33,825 nucleotides of DNA from Patescibacteria group bacterium (GCA_028715115.1 JAQUSN010000002.1:274816-308640); one strand, 5' to 3'. Positions 25,422 to 33,471 are shown, counted from the stretch's first letter. Notes: generated from the sequence alone by a model not told the origin. Made by a program: numbers and translations.

Positions 25422-26600
25422 TTAAATAATCTTTTTCTTGCGCAAAAAAGCTGGGATTTCCAATTCGTCAGCCGGTTCCGGAATCAAGTGCCCATCTTTA
25501 AATGTTTCTTTGGACTCAAATTCTATCTCTTTTTTTGTTGTCGGCTGATTAACAGAAATACTGGTTTCGTCTCGCTCTATTTCTAATTGAGGCCTAATAC
25601 TAGCCCTGGTTTCTAGCTTTGGTATCGATCCACTATTAAATCCAGTGGCAATAACAATTATTTTTAATTTATTGCCCATAGCCTTATTAGCTGAAACCCC
25701 GAAAACAACCCGACAGTCAGAGTCAACCGATCCGATGATATATTTAGCTGCCTCGTTAATTTCATAAATGCTGACATTCTCAGCGCCACTCACAATAAAA
25801 ATAATACCCTTGGCGGCCTTAAAGGATAGGCTGAAAAACGGGCTTTCAATAGCCGATCGTACCGCCCTAATAGCCCGCCCCTCACCCTCGGCCTCTCCAA
25901 TGCCCAGTAGCGTTCGGCCAGCTTTTGATAAAATTGTTTTTAGATCGGCCAAGTCAAGATTAATCAATCCGGAAAAATTTATAATCTCAGTAATGCTGCG
26001 AATTGTGTCTTCTAAAATAGCGTCAACGGCGCGAAAGGCGTCGGTTAAAGAAGTTTTTCGGTCAATTAAAGATAAAATATTTTCGTTCGACAAAGAGATT
26101 AAAGAATCAACGCGTTGGGCCAAAGAATTATAACTTTGTTCGGCGATATTAATTCGGCGTGAACCCTCAAAAGTAAACGGTTTAGTTACTAAAGCAATGG
26201 TTAAAATATTTAAATCTTTTATCAAGTCAGCGATAGCTGGCAAAGCGCCACTGCCCGTACCGCCACCCAAACCGGCAATGAAAAAAATTATCTCTGCATC
26301 TTTTAATGTCTCTTTAATTTTTTTACCACTCTCTTCAATTGCCTGAGCGCCAATTCTTGGGTCCATTCCCGTGCCAAAGCCTTTAGTTATTTTTCTACCA
26401 ATGCGAATTTTTTTATGCGCTAAACTTTTAGCTAAAGATTGGCTGTCGGTATTAATGGCGATGAATTCTATTTTTGGAATCTTTGCTTTTACTAAACGAT
26501 CAATAACCGCACAACCAGCACCGCCCACACCAACAATTTTAATTTTTGTCGTTGATTTCTTGCCTGAAACTTTCTTTTTTTTCTTGGCTTTAGAGGGCAT
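25422..26600 (-). CDS. ftsZ: Cell division GTPase FtsZ
   Basis: FtsZ is the tubulin homolog that forms the division ring. The 392-aa protein has VGVGGAGCAVIDRL (23-36), the tubulin signature GLGGGTGSGA (110-119), and the synergy segment ITKGFGTGMDP. Its C-terminal tail ends EIPAFLRKKKII, which matches the conserved IPAFLRR-type peptide that FtsA binds. A Lys-rich N-terminal extension (about residues 1-18) precedes the GTPase domain. It lies just after murG in transcription order, 26 nt away. Confidence 0.97.
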   Translation of the reverse strand: MPSKAKKKKKVSGKKSTTKIKIVGVGGAGCAVIDRLVKAKIPKIEFIAINTDSQSLAKSLAHKKIRIGRKITKGFGTGMDPRIGAQAIEESGKKIKETLKDAEIIFFIAGLGGGTGSGALPAIADLIKDLNILTIALVTKPFTFEGSRRINIAEQSYNSLAQRVDSLISLSNENILSLIDRKTSLTDAFRAVDAILEDTIRSITEIINFSGLINLDLADLKTILSKAGRTLLGIGEAEGEGRAIRAVRSAIESPFFSLSFKAAKGIIFIVSGAENVSIYEINEAAKYIIGSVDSDCRVVFGVSANKAMGNKLKIIVIATGFNSGSIPKLETRASIRPQLEIERDETSISVNQPTTKKEIEFESKETFKDGHLIPEPADELEIPAFLRKKKII

Positions 26601-26626
26601 GGGCTTTGATTAAACTATTTTATTAA

Positions 26627-27706
26627 TTACTTATTGTAGCAAATTTGCTTTAAATGATCAATTATTTTCTCCGCTGCCCTTGGGTCGGCCATTTTCTTCA
26701 TCCGCTCGCCCAAGCGCGTTCGTTCTTCTTGGTCAGTTAATAAATTTTTTATTGTTTTGAAAAAATTATTATAAGAAATATTTTTTTGACTCATTAATAC
26801 CACCGCTCCTTGATCAGCATAAATCTTAGCATTGATTTCTTGGTGTGAATCAGGCATAGGGATTAAAATTGTCGGCTTGCCTAAAATAGACAATTCTGTC
26901 AAAGCGCCTAAACCGGCCCGAGAAATGATCAAATCGGCAACTGCCAATGCCTTAGGCCAGCCGTCGGTCAAAAATTCAAAACGGTGGTAATTTTTATTGT
27001 CTTGCCCGATGTTTTCATTTATTTTGTTTTTACCGGTTAAGTGAACAATCTGGCAAACCAAGGTTAAATCATCCAAATTATCCCAAATAAGTTCGTTTAT
27101 TTTTTCCGCTCCCAATCCTCCGCCATAAACCAACAAAACCGGCAAATCTTTATTTAAATTAAATTTTACTCTCGCTTTTTCGGCATTCCCGGATAAAACA
27201 AATTGCCGCACCGGATTGCCGGTTAAATAACTTTTTTTGGCTGGGAAACCAGCTAAAGATGACTTGAAATTAACAGTAATACGCTTAGCGAAGGGAATCA
27301 TAATTTTATTTGCCAACCCCGGTAAAACATCCTGCTGATGGATTAAACTTGGCACACCACAAACATAACCGGCAATAGTCATGGGCACGGCCACAAATCC
27401 GCCGGCCGAAAAAATGACATCTGGTTTAAATTTTTTAATGATGCCGATTGATTGGAAAAAACCTATTTTTAAATAAAATAAATCTATAAAATTTTTCCAG
27501 CTAAAATAACGGCGTAATTTTCCACAAAAAATTCCTTGATATTTAAGTCCGGCATGTTCGGCCATTATTTTTTCTGGATGGCCATTTTTAGTCCCAATAA
27601 ATAAAAAATCATGAGCATTCGGCTCATCTTGCTGTAATTTTTCAACTATGGCTAAAAGTGGCGAAACCGGGCCTGAACTCCCACCGCCAGCTAAGATTAT
27701 TCTCAT
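26627..27706 (-). CDS. murG: UDP-GlcNAc:lipid I GlcNAc transferase MurG
   Basis: MurG adds GlcNAc to lipid I, making lipid II on the inner face of the membrane. I start it at 27706 (MRIILAGGG), giving 359 aa; the longer frame to 27769 adds an unconserved hydrophobic stretch. Family motifs seen are FSAGGFVAVP (near 105), HQQDVLPGLANK, the donor-site LIISRAGLGALTELSILGKPTILIPMPDSHQEINAK, and GGGLGAEKIN. The first glycine loop reads GGGSSGPVSP, whereas MurG usually has GG(T/S)GGHxxP, so the conserved His is replaced by Pro here. It pairs with ftsZ. Confidence 0.93.
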   Translation of the reverse strand: MRIILAGGGSSGPVSPLLAIVEKLQQDEPNAHDFLFIGTKNGHPEKIMAEHAGLKYQGIFCGKLRRYFSWKNFIDLFYLKIGFFQSIGIIKKFKPDVIFSAGGFVAVPMTIAGYVCGVPSLIHQQDVLPGLANKIMIPFAKRITVNFKSSLAGFPAKKSYLTGNPVRQFVLSGNAEKARVKFNLNKDLPVLLVYGGGLGAEKINELIWDNLDDLTLVCQIVHLTGKNKINENIGQDNKNYHRFEFLTDGWPKALAVADLIISRAGLGALTELSILGKPTILIPMPDSHQEINAKIYADQGAVVLMSQKNISYNNFFKTIKNLLTDQEERTRLGERMKKMADPRAAEKIIDHLKQICYNK

Positions 27707-27763
27707 AATTAATATAGTAATATTATAGTTTTTTTCTAAAATTAGTAAAGAACCCCACCCTAA

Positions 27764-27795
27764 AAGCAAAACCCTTACTTAAAGGGTTTTTGCTT
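27764..27795. terminator. Hairpin in the murG-dprA divergent region
   Basis: AAGCAAAACCCTT pairs with AAGGGTTTTTGCTT (13 bp with one bulge). There are no convergent genes here, so it may be an upstream regulatory hairpin and not a true terminator; on the minus strand it is followed by TTTAGGG only. Confidence 0.4.
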
Positions 27796-27844
27796 CAACT
27801 CTAACTTATTAAAAAAAGTTGCCAAAGTTAATTTACGATTTTAA

Positions 27845-27873
27845 TTGACTTTTAAAATCGGAATTAATACAAT
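27845..27873 (+). promoter_or_regulatory. dprA: dprA promoter
   Basis: TTGACT (27845-27850) and TACAAT (27868-27873) have a spacer of exactly 17 bp. The predicted start site near 27880 is only about 7 bases before the ATG at 27887, so the dprA mRNA should be nearly leaderless. Confidence 0.75.
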
Positions 27874-27886
27874 ATATTCATATTAT

Positions 27887-28744
27887 ATGGACATTCAAAA
27901 GATAGATATCGCCCACCCAAATTATCCCCGGCTTTTGAAAGAAATTTATGATCCACCCAAACAACTATACGTTTGGGGCGAATTACAGGCCGAAGAAAAC
28001 TATCCACTCGCCGTAGTCGGCACGCGCAAAGTGACTTCTTACGGACGGCAAGCGACCATTGAACTAACACGCAATTTAACCAAGGCTGGCCTAACAATCA
28101 TTAGCGGTTTAGCGCTGGGCGTTGATGGCTTGGCTCATCAAGCGTGTCTTGATGTCGGCGGCCGCACTATTGCCGTCTTGGGTTCAGGACTAAAAAAAAT
28201 CTATCCGGCCGAACACAAAAAATTGGCCGAAAAAATTGTGGCTAGCGGCGGCGCAGTTATCAGCGAATACGAACCAGATCAAGGTCCGGCTAAATGGACT
28301 TTTCCGGTGCGTAATCGTATTGTTGCTGGCATGTCGCTAGGCGTTTTGGTTGTCGAAGCGCCAGAGGGTTCTGGATCGCTTATCACCGCTTCGTGCGCGC
28401 TTGATTTAGGACGGGAAATTTTTGCCGTACCAGGTAATATTTACAGCCAAAATTCTTTCGGCACTAACCAACTAATAAAATCGGGTGCTAAGGTAATTAC
28501 CCGGGCCAGCGATATCCTCGACGCGCTTAATTTAGAGCTTAATCCGGAGGTAAAAAGAGAAATTATTCCGGCCAATGAGGAAGAAAAAATAATCTTAGAA
28601 ATTATAAGTCTTGAGCCGATACATATTGACGAAATTATAAAAATTAGTAAATTAGAAGCACCGGTTATCAGCGCCACTTTAACTGTTATGGAAATGATGG
28701 GTAAAATAAAAAACCTCGGCGGAGGTAAATATAGTATAAAATAA
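27887..28744 (+). CDS. dprA: DNA-processing protein DprA
   Basis: DprA binds incoming single-stranded DNA and loads RecA in natural transformation. I chose ATG 27887 (MDIQKIDIAHPNYP), since a TTG start at 27845 would coincide with the -35 box. The 285-aa protein has the Rossmann-like core: GTRKVTSYGR, ISGLALGVDGLAHQ, VLGSGLKKIYPAEH, FPVRNRIVAGMS, and APEGSGSLITASCALDLGREIFAVPG. A winged-helix C-terminal domain follows (about 225-285). Its presence in a reduced genome with type IV pilin-like genes suggests DNA uptake. It is co-directional with topA, 19 nt apart, which is a common pair. Confidence 0.96.
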   Translation: MDIQKIDIAHPNYPRLLKEIYDPPKQLYVWGELQAEENYPLAVVGTRKVTSYGRQATIELTRNLTKAGLTIISGLALGVDGLAHQACLDVGGRTIAVLGSGLKKIYPAEHKKLAEKIVASGGAVISEYEPDQGPAKWTFPVRNRIVAGMSLGVLVVEAPEGSGSLITASCALDLGREIFAVPGNIYSQNSFGTNQLIKSGAKVITRASDILDALNLELNPEVKREIIPANEEEKIILEIISLEPIHIDEIIKISKLEAPVISATLTVMEMMGKIKNLGGGKYSIK

Positions 28745-28763
28745 ATTTAATATAAATTTTAGC

Positions 28764-30749
28764 ATGCATTTAATCATCGTCGAATCACCAACTAAGGCCA
28801 AAACCATCTCCCGCTTTGTCGGTGATGATTTTATCGTAGAGTCATCGCAAGGCCATGTCCGTGATTTGCCGCGCGGTAAAATGGGTATTGATATTGAGTA
28901 CGACTTCCAGCCCCAATACGTCATTCCTACCAAAAAAAGAAAGCTTGTCAACCAACTAAAGAAAAAAGCTGCCACGGCCGACTTAATCTATTATGCCTCC
29001 GATGAGGACCGCGAAGGCGAAGCTATTGCTTGGCATTTACAATATCTTTTAGGCGATGAAAAAAATCCGGAGCGAAATAAACGCATTGCCTTCCATGAAA
29101 TCACCGAAGAAGCAGTTTCTGAGGCGCTCAAAAATCCTCGTGCCATTGATTTAAATTTAGTTAATGCCCAACAAACGCGCCGCACCCTAGATCGTTTGGT
29201 CGGTTATGAACTATCACCTTTACTTTGGCAAAAAATCGCCAAGGGCCTATCAGCCGGCCGAGTGCAATCCCCTGCTCTGCGCCTAATCGTCGAACGCGAA
29301 GAAGAAATAAATAAATTTAAACCTGAAGAATACTGGACATTGTCCGCTGAATTAAAAAAATCCAACGATAAATTTGAAGCAAAGCTAATTAGAATTAATG
29401 ATAAAGCGCTAGATAAATTAGCCATTAAATCAAAAACAGGAGCCGATGATATTTTAAAAAATTTAGAAAATGCCGATTATGTTGTCACGAGCGTTGAACA
29501 AAAAGAAAGCAAAAAATCTTCTTCTGCGCCCTTAACTACCAGCTCTTTACAACAAGAATCATATAAAAAACTAGGATTCTCTTCCAAAAAAACCATGATG
29601 GTCGCCCAACAATTATACGAAGGTCTTGAGCTGGGCGCCAAAGAGGCAGTCGGTTTGATTACTTATATGCGCACCGACTCGCTCAACTTGTCAGAAAAAT
29701 TCCTGAAAGAAGCTGAAGAATTCATCACGCAAAATTACACGAAAAATTATTTAGATATTAAGCGGTTTAAGACCAAGTCAAAAGTCGCCCAAGAAGCCCA
29801 TGAAGCCATCAGACCAACTTCTTGTTATCGTGAACCGGAAAAAATCAAAGAATATCTGACGCCCGACCAATTTAAATTATATGATTTAATTTGGCGCCGG
29901 ACATTGGCTTCGCAAATGTCAACCACTATATTTATCAATACTGCTGCTGACATTAAAGCTAAAGAATATATTTTCCGCGCTAACGGCCTAAGGATAAAGT
30001 TCGATGGTTGGATGAAAATATTTCCAGAGAAACAAAATGAGACGCTCTTACCTGATTTAAAAATTAATGATAAAATTAATCTAATAAAATTAATTCCCGC
30101 CCAACATTTTACCGAACCTCCGGCGCGCTTCAATGACGCCAGTTTGGTTAAAGCGCTCGAAGCCCTGGGCATCGGCCGACCGTCAACCTATGCGCCGATT
30201 ATTGCTACGCTTCAGGCCAGAAATTATATTTATCGCGAACAACGAGCGCTGAAGCCGACAGAAATCGGTCTGATGGTCAATAAGTTATTAGTCGAACATT
30301 TTAGCGACATTGTTGACTATCAATTTACCGCTCGCCTGGAAGATGATTTGGATGAAATCGCTAACGGCCAAATGGAATGGCTGCCCATGATTAAAGAATT
30401 TTATGATAAATTTAAAAAAAATCTTATGGTTAAAGAGAAAGAAATTACCAAAACATTTAACGATGAAAAAACCGATGAAGTCTGCCCAAAATGCGGAAAA
30501 CCGTTAGTGATTAAAATGAGCCGCTATGGCAAATTTTTGGCCTGCACCGGATTCCCGGAATGCCGCCATACCAAGTCTATTAGCAATCATATCGATAGTT
30601 CCGGACCATTAGGAAAATGCCCGAAGTGTAAAGAAGGACAGATCTTGCCCCGACGAACCAAAAAGGGACGGGTGTTTTACGGTTGCAATCGCTGGCCCGA
30701 CTGTGACTACGCAACCTGGACAAGACCTAACGGAACAGAAGATGATTAA
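28764..30749 (+). CDS. topA: DNA topoisomerase I
   Basis: TopA (661 aa) relaxes negative supercoils. The TOPRIM domain has IVESPTKAK (5-13, Glu7) and ASDEDREGEA (78-87, Asp80, Asp82 and Glu84). The active Tyr301 is in GLITYMRTDS (298-306). C-terminal tetra-Cys zinc ribbons are at 574-600 (Cys574, 577, 594, 600) and 619-647 (Cys619, 622, 641, 647). No third ribbon is present in frame, but the DNA just downstream holds a remnant of one (30773-30866). Confidence 0.98.
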   Translation: MHLIIVESPTKAKTISRFVGDDFIVESSQGHVRDLPRGKMGIDIEYDFQPQYVIPTKKRKLVNQLKKKAATADLIYYASDEDREGEAIAWHLQYLLGDEKNPERNKRIAFHEITEEAVSEALKNPRAIDLNLVNAQQTRRTLDRLVGYELSPLLWQKIAKGLSAGRVQSPALRLIVEREEEINKFKPEEYWTLSAELKKSNDKFEAKLIRINDKALDKLAIKSKTGADDILKNLENADYVVTSVEQKESKKSSSAPLTTSSLQQESYKKLGFSSKKTMMVAQQLYEGLELGAKEAVGLITYMRTDSLNLSEKFLKEAEEFITQNYTKNYLDIKRFKTKSKVAQEAHEAIRPTSCYREPEKIKEYLTPDQFKLYDLIWRRTLASQMSTTIFINTAADIKAKEYIFRANGLRIKFDGWMKIFPEKQNETLLPDLKINDKINLIKLIPAQHFTEPPARFNDASLVKALEALGIGRPSTYAPIIATLQARNYIYREQRALKPTEIGLMVNKLLVEHFSDIVDYQFTARLEDDLDEIANGQMEWLPMIKEFYDKFKKNLMVKEKEITKTFNDEKTDEVCPKCGKPLVIKMSRYGKFLACTGFPECRHTKSISNHIDSSGPLGKCPKCKEGQILPRRTKKGRVFYGCNRWPDCDYATWTRPNGTEDD

Positions 30750-30772
30750 TAAATATTACAATATAAGGAATC

Positions 30773-30866
30773 TACGGCAGGCAAGCAGGCCTGACTGTTC
30801 CGCCTTCGCCAGTTGGCGAATGGCGGATACGCTACCTGGACGCGGCCAAATAATAATGAAAAATAA
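30773..30866 (+). pseudogene. Vestige of a topA C-terminal zinc-ribbon tail
   Basis: TACGG...GGCCTGACTGT (30773-30798) aligns with topA bases coding YGCNRWPDC, with a 1-nt deletion. After a 29-bp palindrome (30799-30827) comes TACGCTACCTGGACGCGGCC, which in frame reads YATWTRPNNNEK and stop, matching the topA end YATWTRPNGTEDD. So a second tail copy was broken by a palindrome insertion and frameshift. Confidence 0.6.
30799..30827. repeat. Palindromic repeat inserted in the topA tail remnant
   Basis: TCCGCC/GGCGGA outer arms enclose TTCGCCA/TGGCGAA, leaving a small loop. It is related in style to the GGCGG palindromes at about 22086-22109 and 25402-25416. Confidence 0.6.
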
Positions 30867-30877
30867 ATAGCTAAAAT

Positions 30878-30906
30878 AAAAAACGGGCCATCATGACCCG
30901 TTTTTT
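30878..30906. terminator. Bidirectional terminator between topA and tmk
   Basis: AAAAAACGGG (30878-30887) pairs with CCCGTTTTTT (30897-30906) around a 9-nt loop. It lies between convergent genes and has T runs in both directions. Confidence 0.9.
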
Positions 30907-30917
30907 ATTATCTAAAA

Positions 30918-31619
30918 TTACATTTTTATTTTTGATTGCTTTTTAAAAGGCAAAATCTGTGAAACCTTGTCCCAAATTTTATCGTTAACTTCTTCTATGC
31001 TTAATAGCTTATCATCTTTGACGCACTCTATTACTTCCCACTTAAACAATTTAGCCGCGTGAAGATACGACGTTTCAGCGCCTCTAAGGTGCGATTCACT
31101 GCCTTCATGGGCGTCTTTATTGCTCGATTTAATATATTCGCGCTGTTTTTTCTTTTCGATCAACTGCATTGCAATGGGCGTAGGAATATGTAAAAACAAC
31201 ATTAAATCCGGTTGAGGCAAGCCCATTTCTTCAAATTCCATTTTATAAACCCAATTAAAAAGTCTTTCCCGCTCTTCCGGATCATCTACCTTGGCGCCCT
31301 GGTGGCCAATATTTGAAGTCGTATAGCGATCGCCAATAACTACTCGGCCATAATTCAGCCAATCTTCGATTCTCTCTTTATTTAATAAACGATCAATGGC
31401 GTAAAAAGAAGAAACAAAACGGGGGTCAACTTTAGTCGCATCTCCAAAAAATCCATTCAAATATAAATCAACTAATTTAGCCGATAGCTCTCCGTGTCTG
31501 GGAAAAGCAATGGTTTCTATGTCATGGCCTGATTTTTTTATACGTTGCGCCAAAAGAGCGGTCTGCGTCCCCTTACCCGAACCATCCGTGCCTTCAATGA
31601 CGATAAATTTTCCGCGCAT
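30918..31619 (-). CDS. tmk: Thymidylate kinase
   Basis: Tmk phosphorylates dTMP to dTDP for DNA synthesis. The 233-aa protein has the P-loop IEGTDGSGKGTQT (8-20), the DRY-type motif VVIGDRYTTSNIGHQGA (about 93-109) and a LID-like basic segment KKKQREYI. It is slightly longer than typical Tmk (about 210) because of the C-terminal end. The gene converges on topA and is downstream of the DGR template, from which the MITE-like element separates it. Confidence 0.95.
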   Translation of the reverse strand: MRGKFIVIEGTDGSGKGTQTALLAQRIKKSGHDIETIAFPRHGELSAKLVDLYLNGFFGDATKVDPRFVSSFYAIDRLLNKERIEDWLNYGRVVIGDRYTTSNIGHQGAKVDDPEERERLFNWVYKMEFEEMGLPQPDLMLFLHIPTPIAMQLIEKKKQREYIKSSNKDAHEGSESHLRGAETSYLHAAKLFKWEVIECVKDDKLLSIEEVNDKIWDKVSQILPFKKQSKIKM

Positions 31620-31725
31620 AATTAAATGACAATGTTGATTAATTTTCCAGCCACAAAAATAATTTTTTTAATTGGCTCACATAATTAATACTTTCAAAAG
31701 CCCATTGGCCCTAAGGAAAAATTTA

Positions 31726-31868
31726 GTCCCTCACCCAGAAATTTTGATTGATTTTTCAGACAGACCATTAATAACCATAATTTCTAGGCGAATCTGTCTG
31801 CTATTCTAACTAATTTAAAAAGCAATAAAATCAATCCATGGTCTGGCTAAAATTTCTGGGTGAGGGAT
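31726..31868. mobile_element. MITE-like inverted-repeat element (143 bp)
   Basis: The ends match as inverted repeats over 20 bp with one mismatch at the first base: TCCCTCACCCAGAAATTTT on the left and its complement on the right. A TA dinucleotide flanks each end (31724-31725 and 31869-31870), as in Tc1/mariner/IS630-type insertion. Inside is a second inverted pair, CAGACAG/CTGTCTG. The outer AAAGCCC (31697-31703) and GGGCTTT (31891-31897) are also inverted and equally distant. No open reading frame of note. Confidence 0.6.
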
Positions 31869-31933
31869 TACTTTGATCCCTTAAGGATGCGGGCTTTTTG
31901 ATTTCCCTGTTCGGTCAAACCTCTAGCTGCCAT
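31868..31933 (-). CDS. Possible 21-residue ORF at the reverse-transcriptase position
   Basis: ATG at 31933 opens MAARGLTEQGNQKARILKGS and ends at a TAA that is partly made by the flanking TA of the MITE-like element. It is basic. No Shine-Dalgarno sequence is seen, and it has no recognised match. It may be the head of a gene cut by the insertion, or chance. Confidence 0.2.
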   Translation of the reverse strand: MAARGLTEQGNQKARILKGSK

Positions 31934-32025
31934 TATTTTTGATCTACTAAGGAGAGGAACGAAATCCGTAGTCTTCTGACGCTGGCTCATGCCCGTAGGC
32001 ATTTTGCTCTGGCCAGAAAAAAGAG

Positions 32026-32148
32026 TACCGGGCGCATCGCAACCCAATGTTGTTGTTCGAATTCGACGTGTTATAGTTCAAGTTCAAGTTGAACGCTCCG
32101 GCATTGGACCCATTGTTCCAGTTACCGCCACGAATGAACACGTGAGCG
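32026..32148 (-). repeat. DGR template-like repeat (TR)
   Basis: Read on the minus strand, this 123-bp repeat contains 12 AAY (Asn) codons within 33, such as GGNWNNG, FNLNLN and NSNNNIG. Adenine-rich codons are the hallmark of templates for adenine mutagenesis. It aligns end to end with VR1 and VR2, and its 3' end has the shared TGCGCCCGGTA. In place of the VR stop TAG it reads TAC, so no target ends here. It starts 20 nt after the avd stop. Its reading frame is probably never a protein. Confidence 0.85.
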
Positions 32149-32168
32149 CTTTGACTTTGTCCCTTTGA

Positions 32169-32504
32169 TTAACAGCTGCTCTTCAGCCAACCGCCGAGCA
32201 TTTTGCCGATTTCATTAATTTTCTCCGCGGTCAGGCTATATTGTTTGAGACTGACAAATTTCAAGTCCTTGCTTAAACGAATTAAAATTCTTAATTTATC
32301 CAAGTCAATACTAGCTTGCTTAAGATAAGCCGTCTTGTTTCTTTCCGCGTTGGCCTGGATAATGGTTTTCAAAACTTCCAAAATCGTATTCTCTATCTGC
32401 TGACCCAGCACAAATCGCTGCGATTTGGGGAATTTGTTAATTACCGGATGCAACCAGAGAATTAAATCGTAAATTTTTTGAAAAATAGGCAAACTTTGAA
32501 GCAT
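32169..32504 (-). CDS. avd: DGR accessory variability determinant (Avd), four-helix-bundle protein
   Basis: This 111-aa, all-helical, basic protein belongs to the Avd/23S rRNA-IVP fold. Diagnostic segments are LPIFQKIYDLILWLHPVINK, FPKSQRFVLGQQIENTILE, LKQASIDLDKLRILIRLSKDL and the C-terminal INEIGKMLGGWLKS. Avd forms a pentameric barrel that binds the template RNA and the DGR reverse transcriptase and is needed for mutagenic cDNA priming. Here it is directly followed by the template, as in typical avd-TR-RT cassettes, but no RT follows. The start ATG at 32504 has no Shine-Dalgarno sequence. Confidence 0.93.
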   Translation of the reverse strand: MLQSLPIFQKIYDLILWLHPVINKFPKSQRFVLGQQIENTILEVLKTIIQANAERNKTAYLKQASIDLDKLRILIRLSKDLKFVSLKQYSLTAEKINEIGKMLGGWLKSSC

Positions 32505-32533
32505 TATTTTAGTATTTCTTAAAAAATAAAATC

Positions 32534-32542
32534 TGTGGATAA
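32534..32542 (-). promoter_or_regulatory. Single DnaA-box-like site upstream of avd
   Basis: TGTGGATAA (TTATCCACA on the minus strand) occurs exactly once, 30 bp before the avd start. Its role is unknown and a chance match is possible in this AT-rich genome. Confidence 0.25.
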
Positions 32543-32590
32543 CTTTATTGATTAGGTTTCGCCCTGTGTTATACTAAACTATAGATAAAC

Positions 32591-32660
32591 AAGTCCTTTG
32601 CTAGCGAAAGTCGGCTTCACGCCGTGCTTCCGAGTAATCGGAACTAGCTACAAAGGGCTT
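32591..32660. ncRNA. Candidate structured RNA element at the end of the DUF3800 gene
   Basis: AAGTCCTTTG (32591-32600) pairs with the segment ending CAAAGGGCTT (32651-32660), and CTAG (32601-32604) pairs with CTAG (32644-32647), leaving a 3-nt bulge. Inside are CGGC-TTCAC-GCCG (32612-32624) and TTCCGA-GTAA-TCGGAA (32628-32643; GTAA is a GNRA loop on the plus strand). It is a three-way-junction-like fold that overlaps the DUF3800 stop codon. Structured RNAs have been described beside DUF3800 genes in bacteria; whether this is one is untested. Confidence 0.4.
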
Positions 32661-33409
32661 ATTTTATTTAGATCAAATTTATTTTTCTGATTATAAAAAT
32701 TTTTTGGGTATTTATTAAAGTCATAAATGTCCACTAAATAAGATATCTTCTCCATCATGAAGTTTAAAAACCTTGTTTCCTTTTTTATAAATGCCCGCTG
32801 AACCGCCCAATTCATATAATCTATAACCTGTAGACAAGGTTCACCAATGGGTGTTTGCACTTTAATATCATAATCAGTATTAATTTTTTTATCCCACTTT
32901 TTCTCAAATTTTAACCTTGCTTTTATAACTGCATTCTCTATAGGCTCTTGTCTCTTCCTGTCCCCTCGCTGCGCGAAATAAATTTTGCTATCTTGCTTGT
33001 GCAGTTTATTTTCAAATAATTTTATTATCATATCATCATAAAATTCTTGTATCTTGCGATGGTGGCGTTTAATAAAAATATCTTCTTTTTTACGAGCAAC
33101 AATAAATTCAGCCTTAAAATTTAAATTGATCAATTGTTTAAAAACCTTTTCTCTTATCTCTGGACAATCATCTTTGGCGTGAAAATAAAGTAAAGACTTT
33201 TGTAATGAAGGAATCTCTTGAAAATATTTATCAGCGGCAATTTCGCTTCTTAATTTTTCTAAGGCCACCCTGATTGGTTTCGGATCGTCTGTGCGCATTA
33301 AACCAATTAATAAGATTGGCGAACAGCCAGGACGTCCCACGATCACCCTACCTACTTTATCGTAAAAAACTGGATCGCCTGATTCGTCGACAAAATAATG
33401 GGTCAACAT
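32648..33409 (-). CDS. DUF3800 domain protein
   Basis: The 253-aa protein starts MLTHYFVDESGDPVFYDKVG with the typical DESGD motif (Asp8, Glu9, Asp12). It has LLYFHAKDDCPEIREKVFKQL in the centre and CLQVIDYMNWAVQRAF (Asp near 203) in the last third, the signature of DUF3800. The fold is RNase H-like by analogy; its function is unestablished, and members often accompany mobile elements and phages. It sits between the DGR target paralog and avd, so it may have travelled with them. Confidence 0.85.
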   Translation of the reverse strand: MLTHYFVDESGDPVFYDKVGRVIVGRPGCSPILLIGLMRTDDPKPIRVALEKLRSEIAADKYFQEIPSLQKSLLYFHAKDDCPEIREKVFKQLINLNFKAEFIVARKKEDIFIKRHHRKIQEFYDDMIIKLFENKLHKQDSKIYFAQRGDRKRQEPIENAVIKARLKFEKKWDKKINTDYDIKVQTPIGEPCLQVIDYMNWAVQRAFIKKETRFLNFMMEKISYLVDIYDFNKYPKNFYNQKNKFDLNKISPL

Positions 33410-33471
33410 AAATTATAATTTATAGAAATTTTTGAATTTTGAGGGGCTAAGACAAAGTCTCAATCCAACCC

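Noticed and set aside
31947-32141. 64-aa frame with RGGNWNNG...
   Set aside because: It is the template repeat read as protein; there is no fitting start context and no full protein fold. Annotated as TR.
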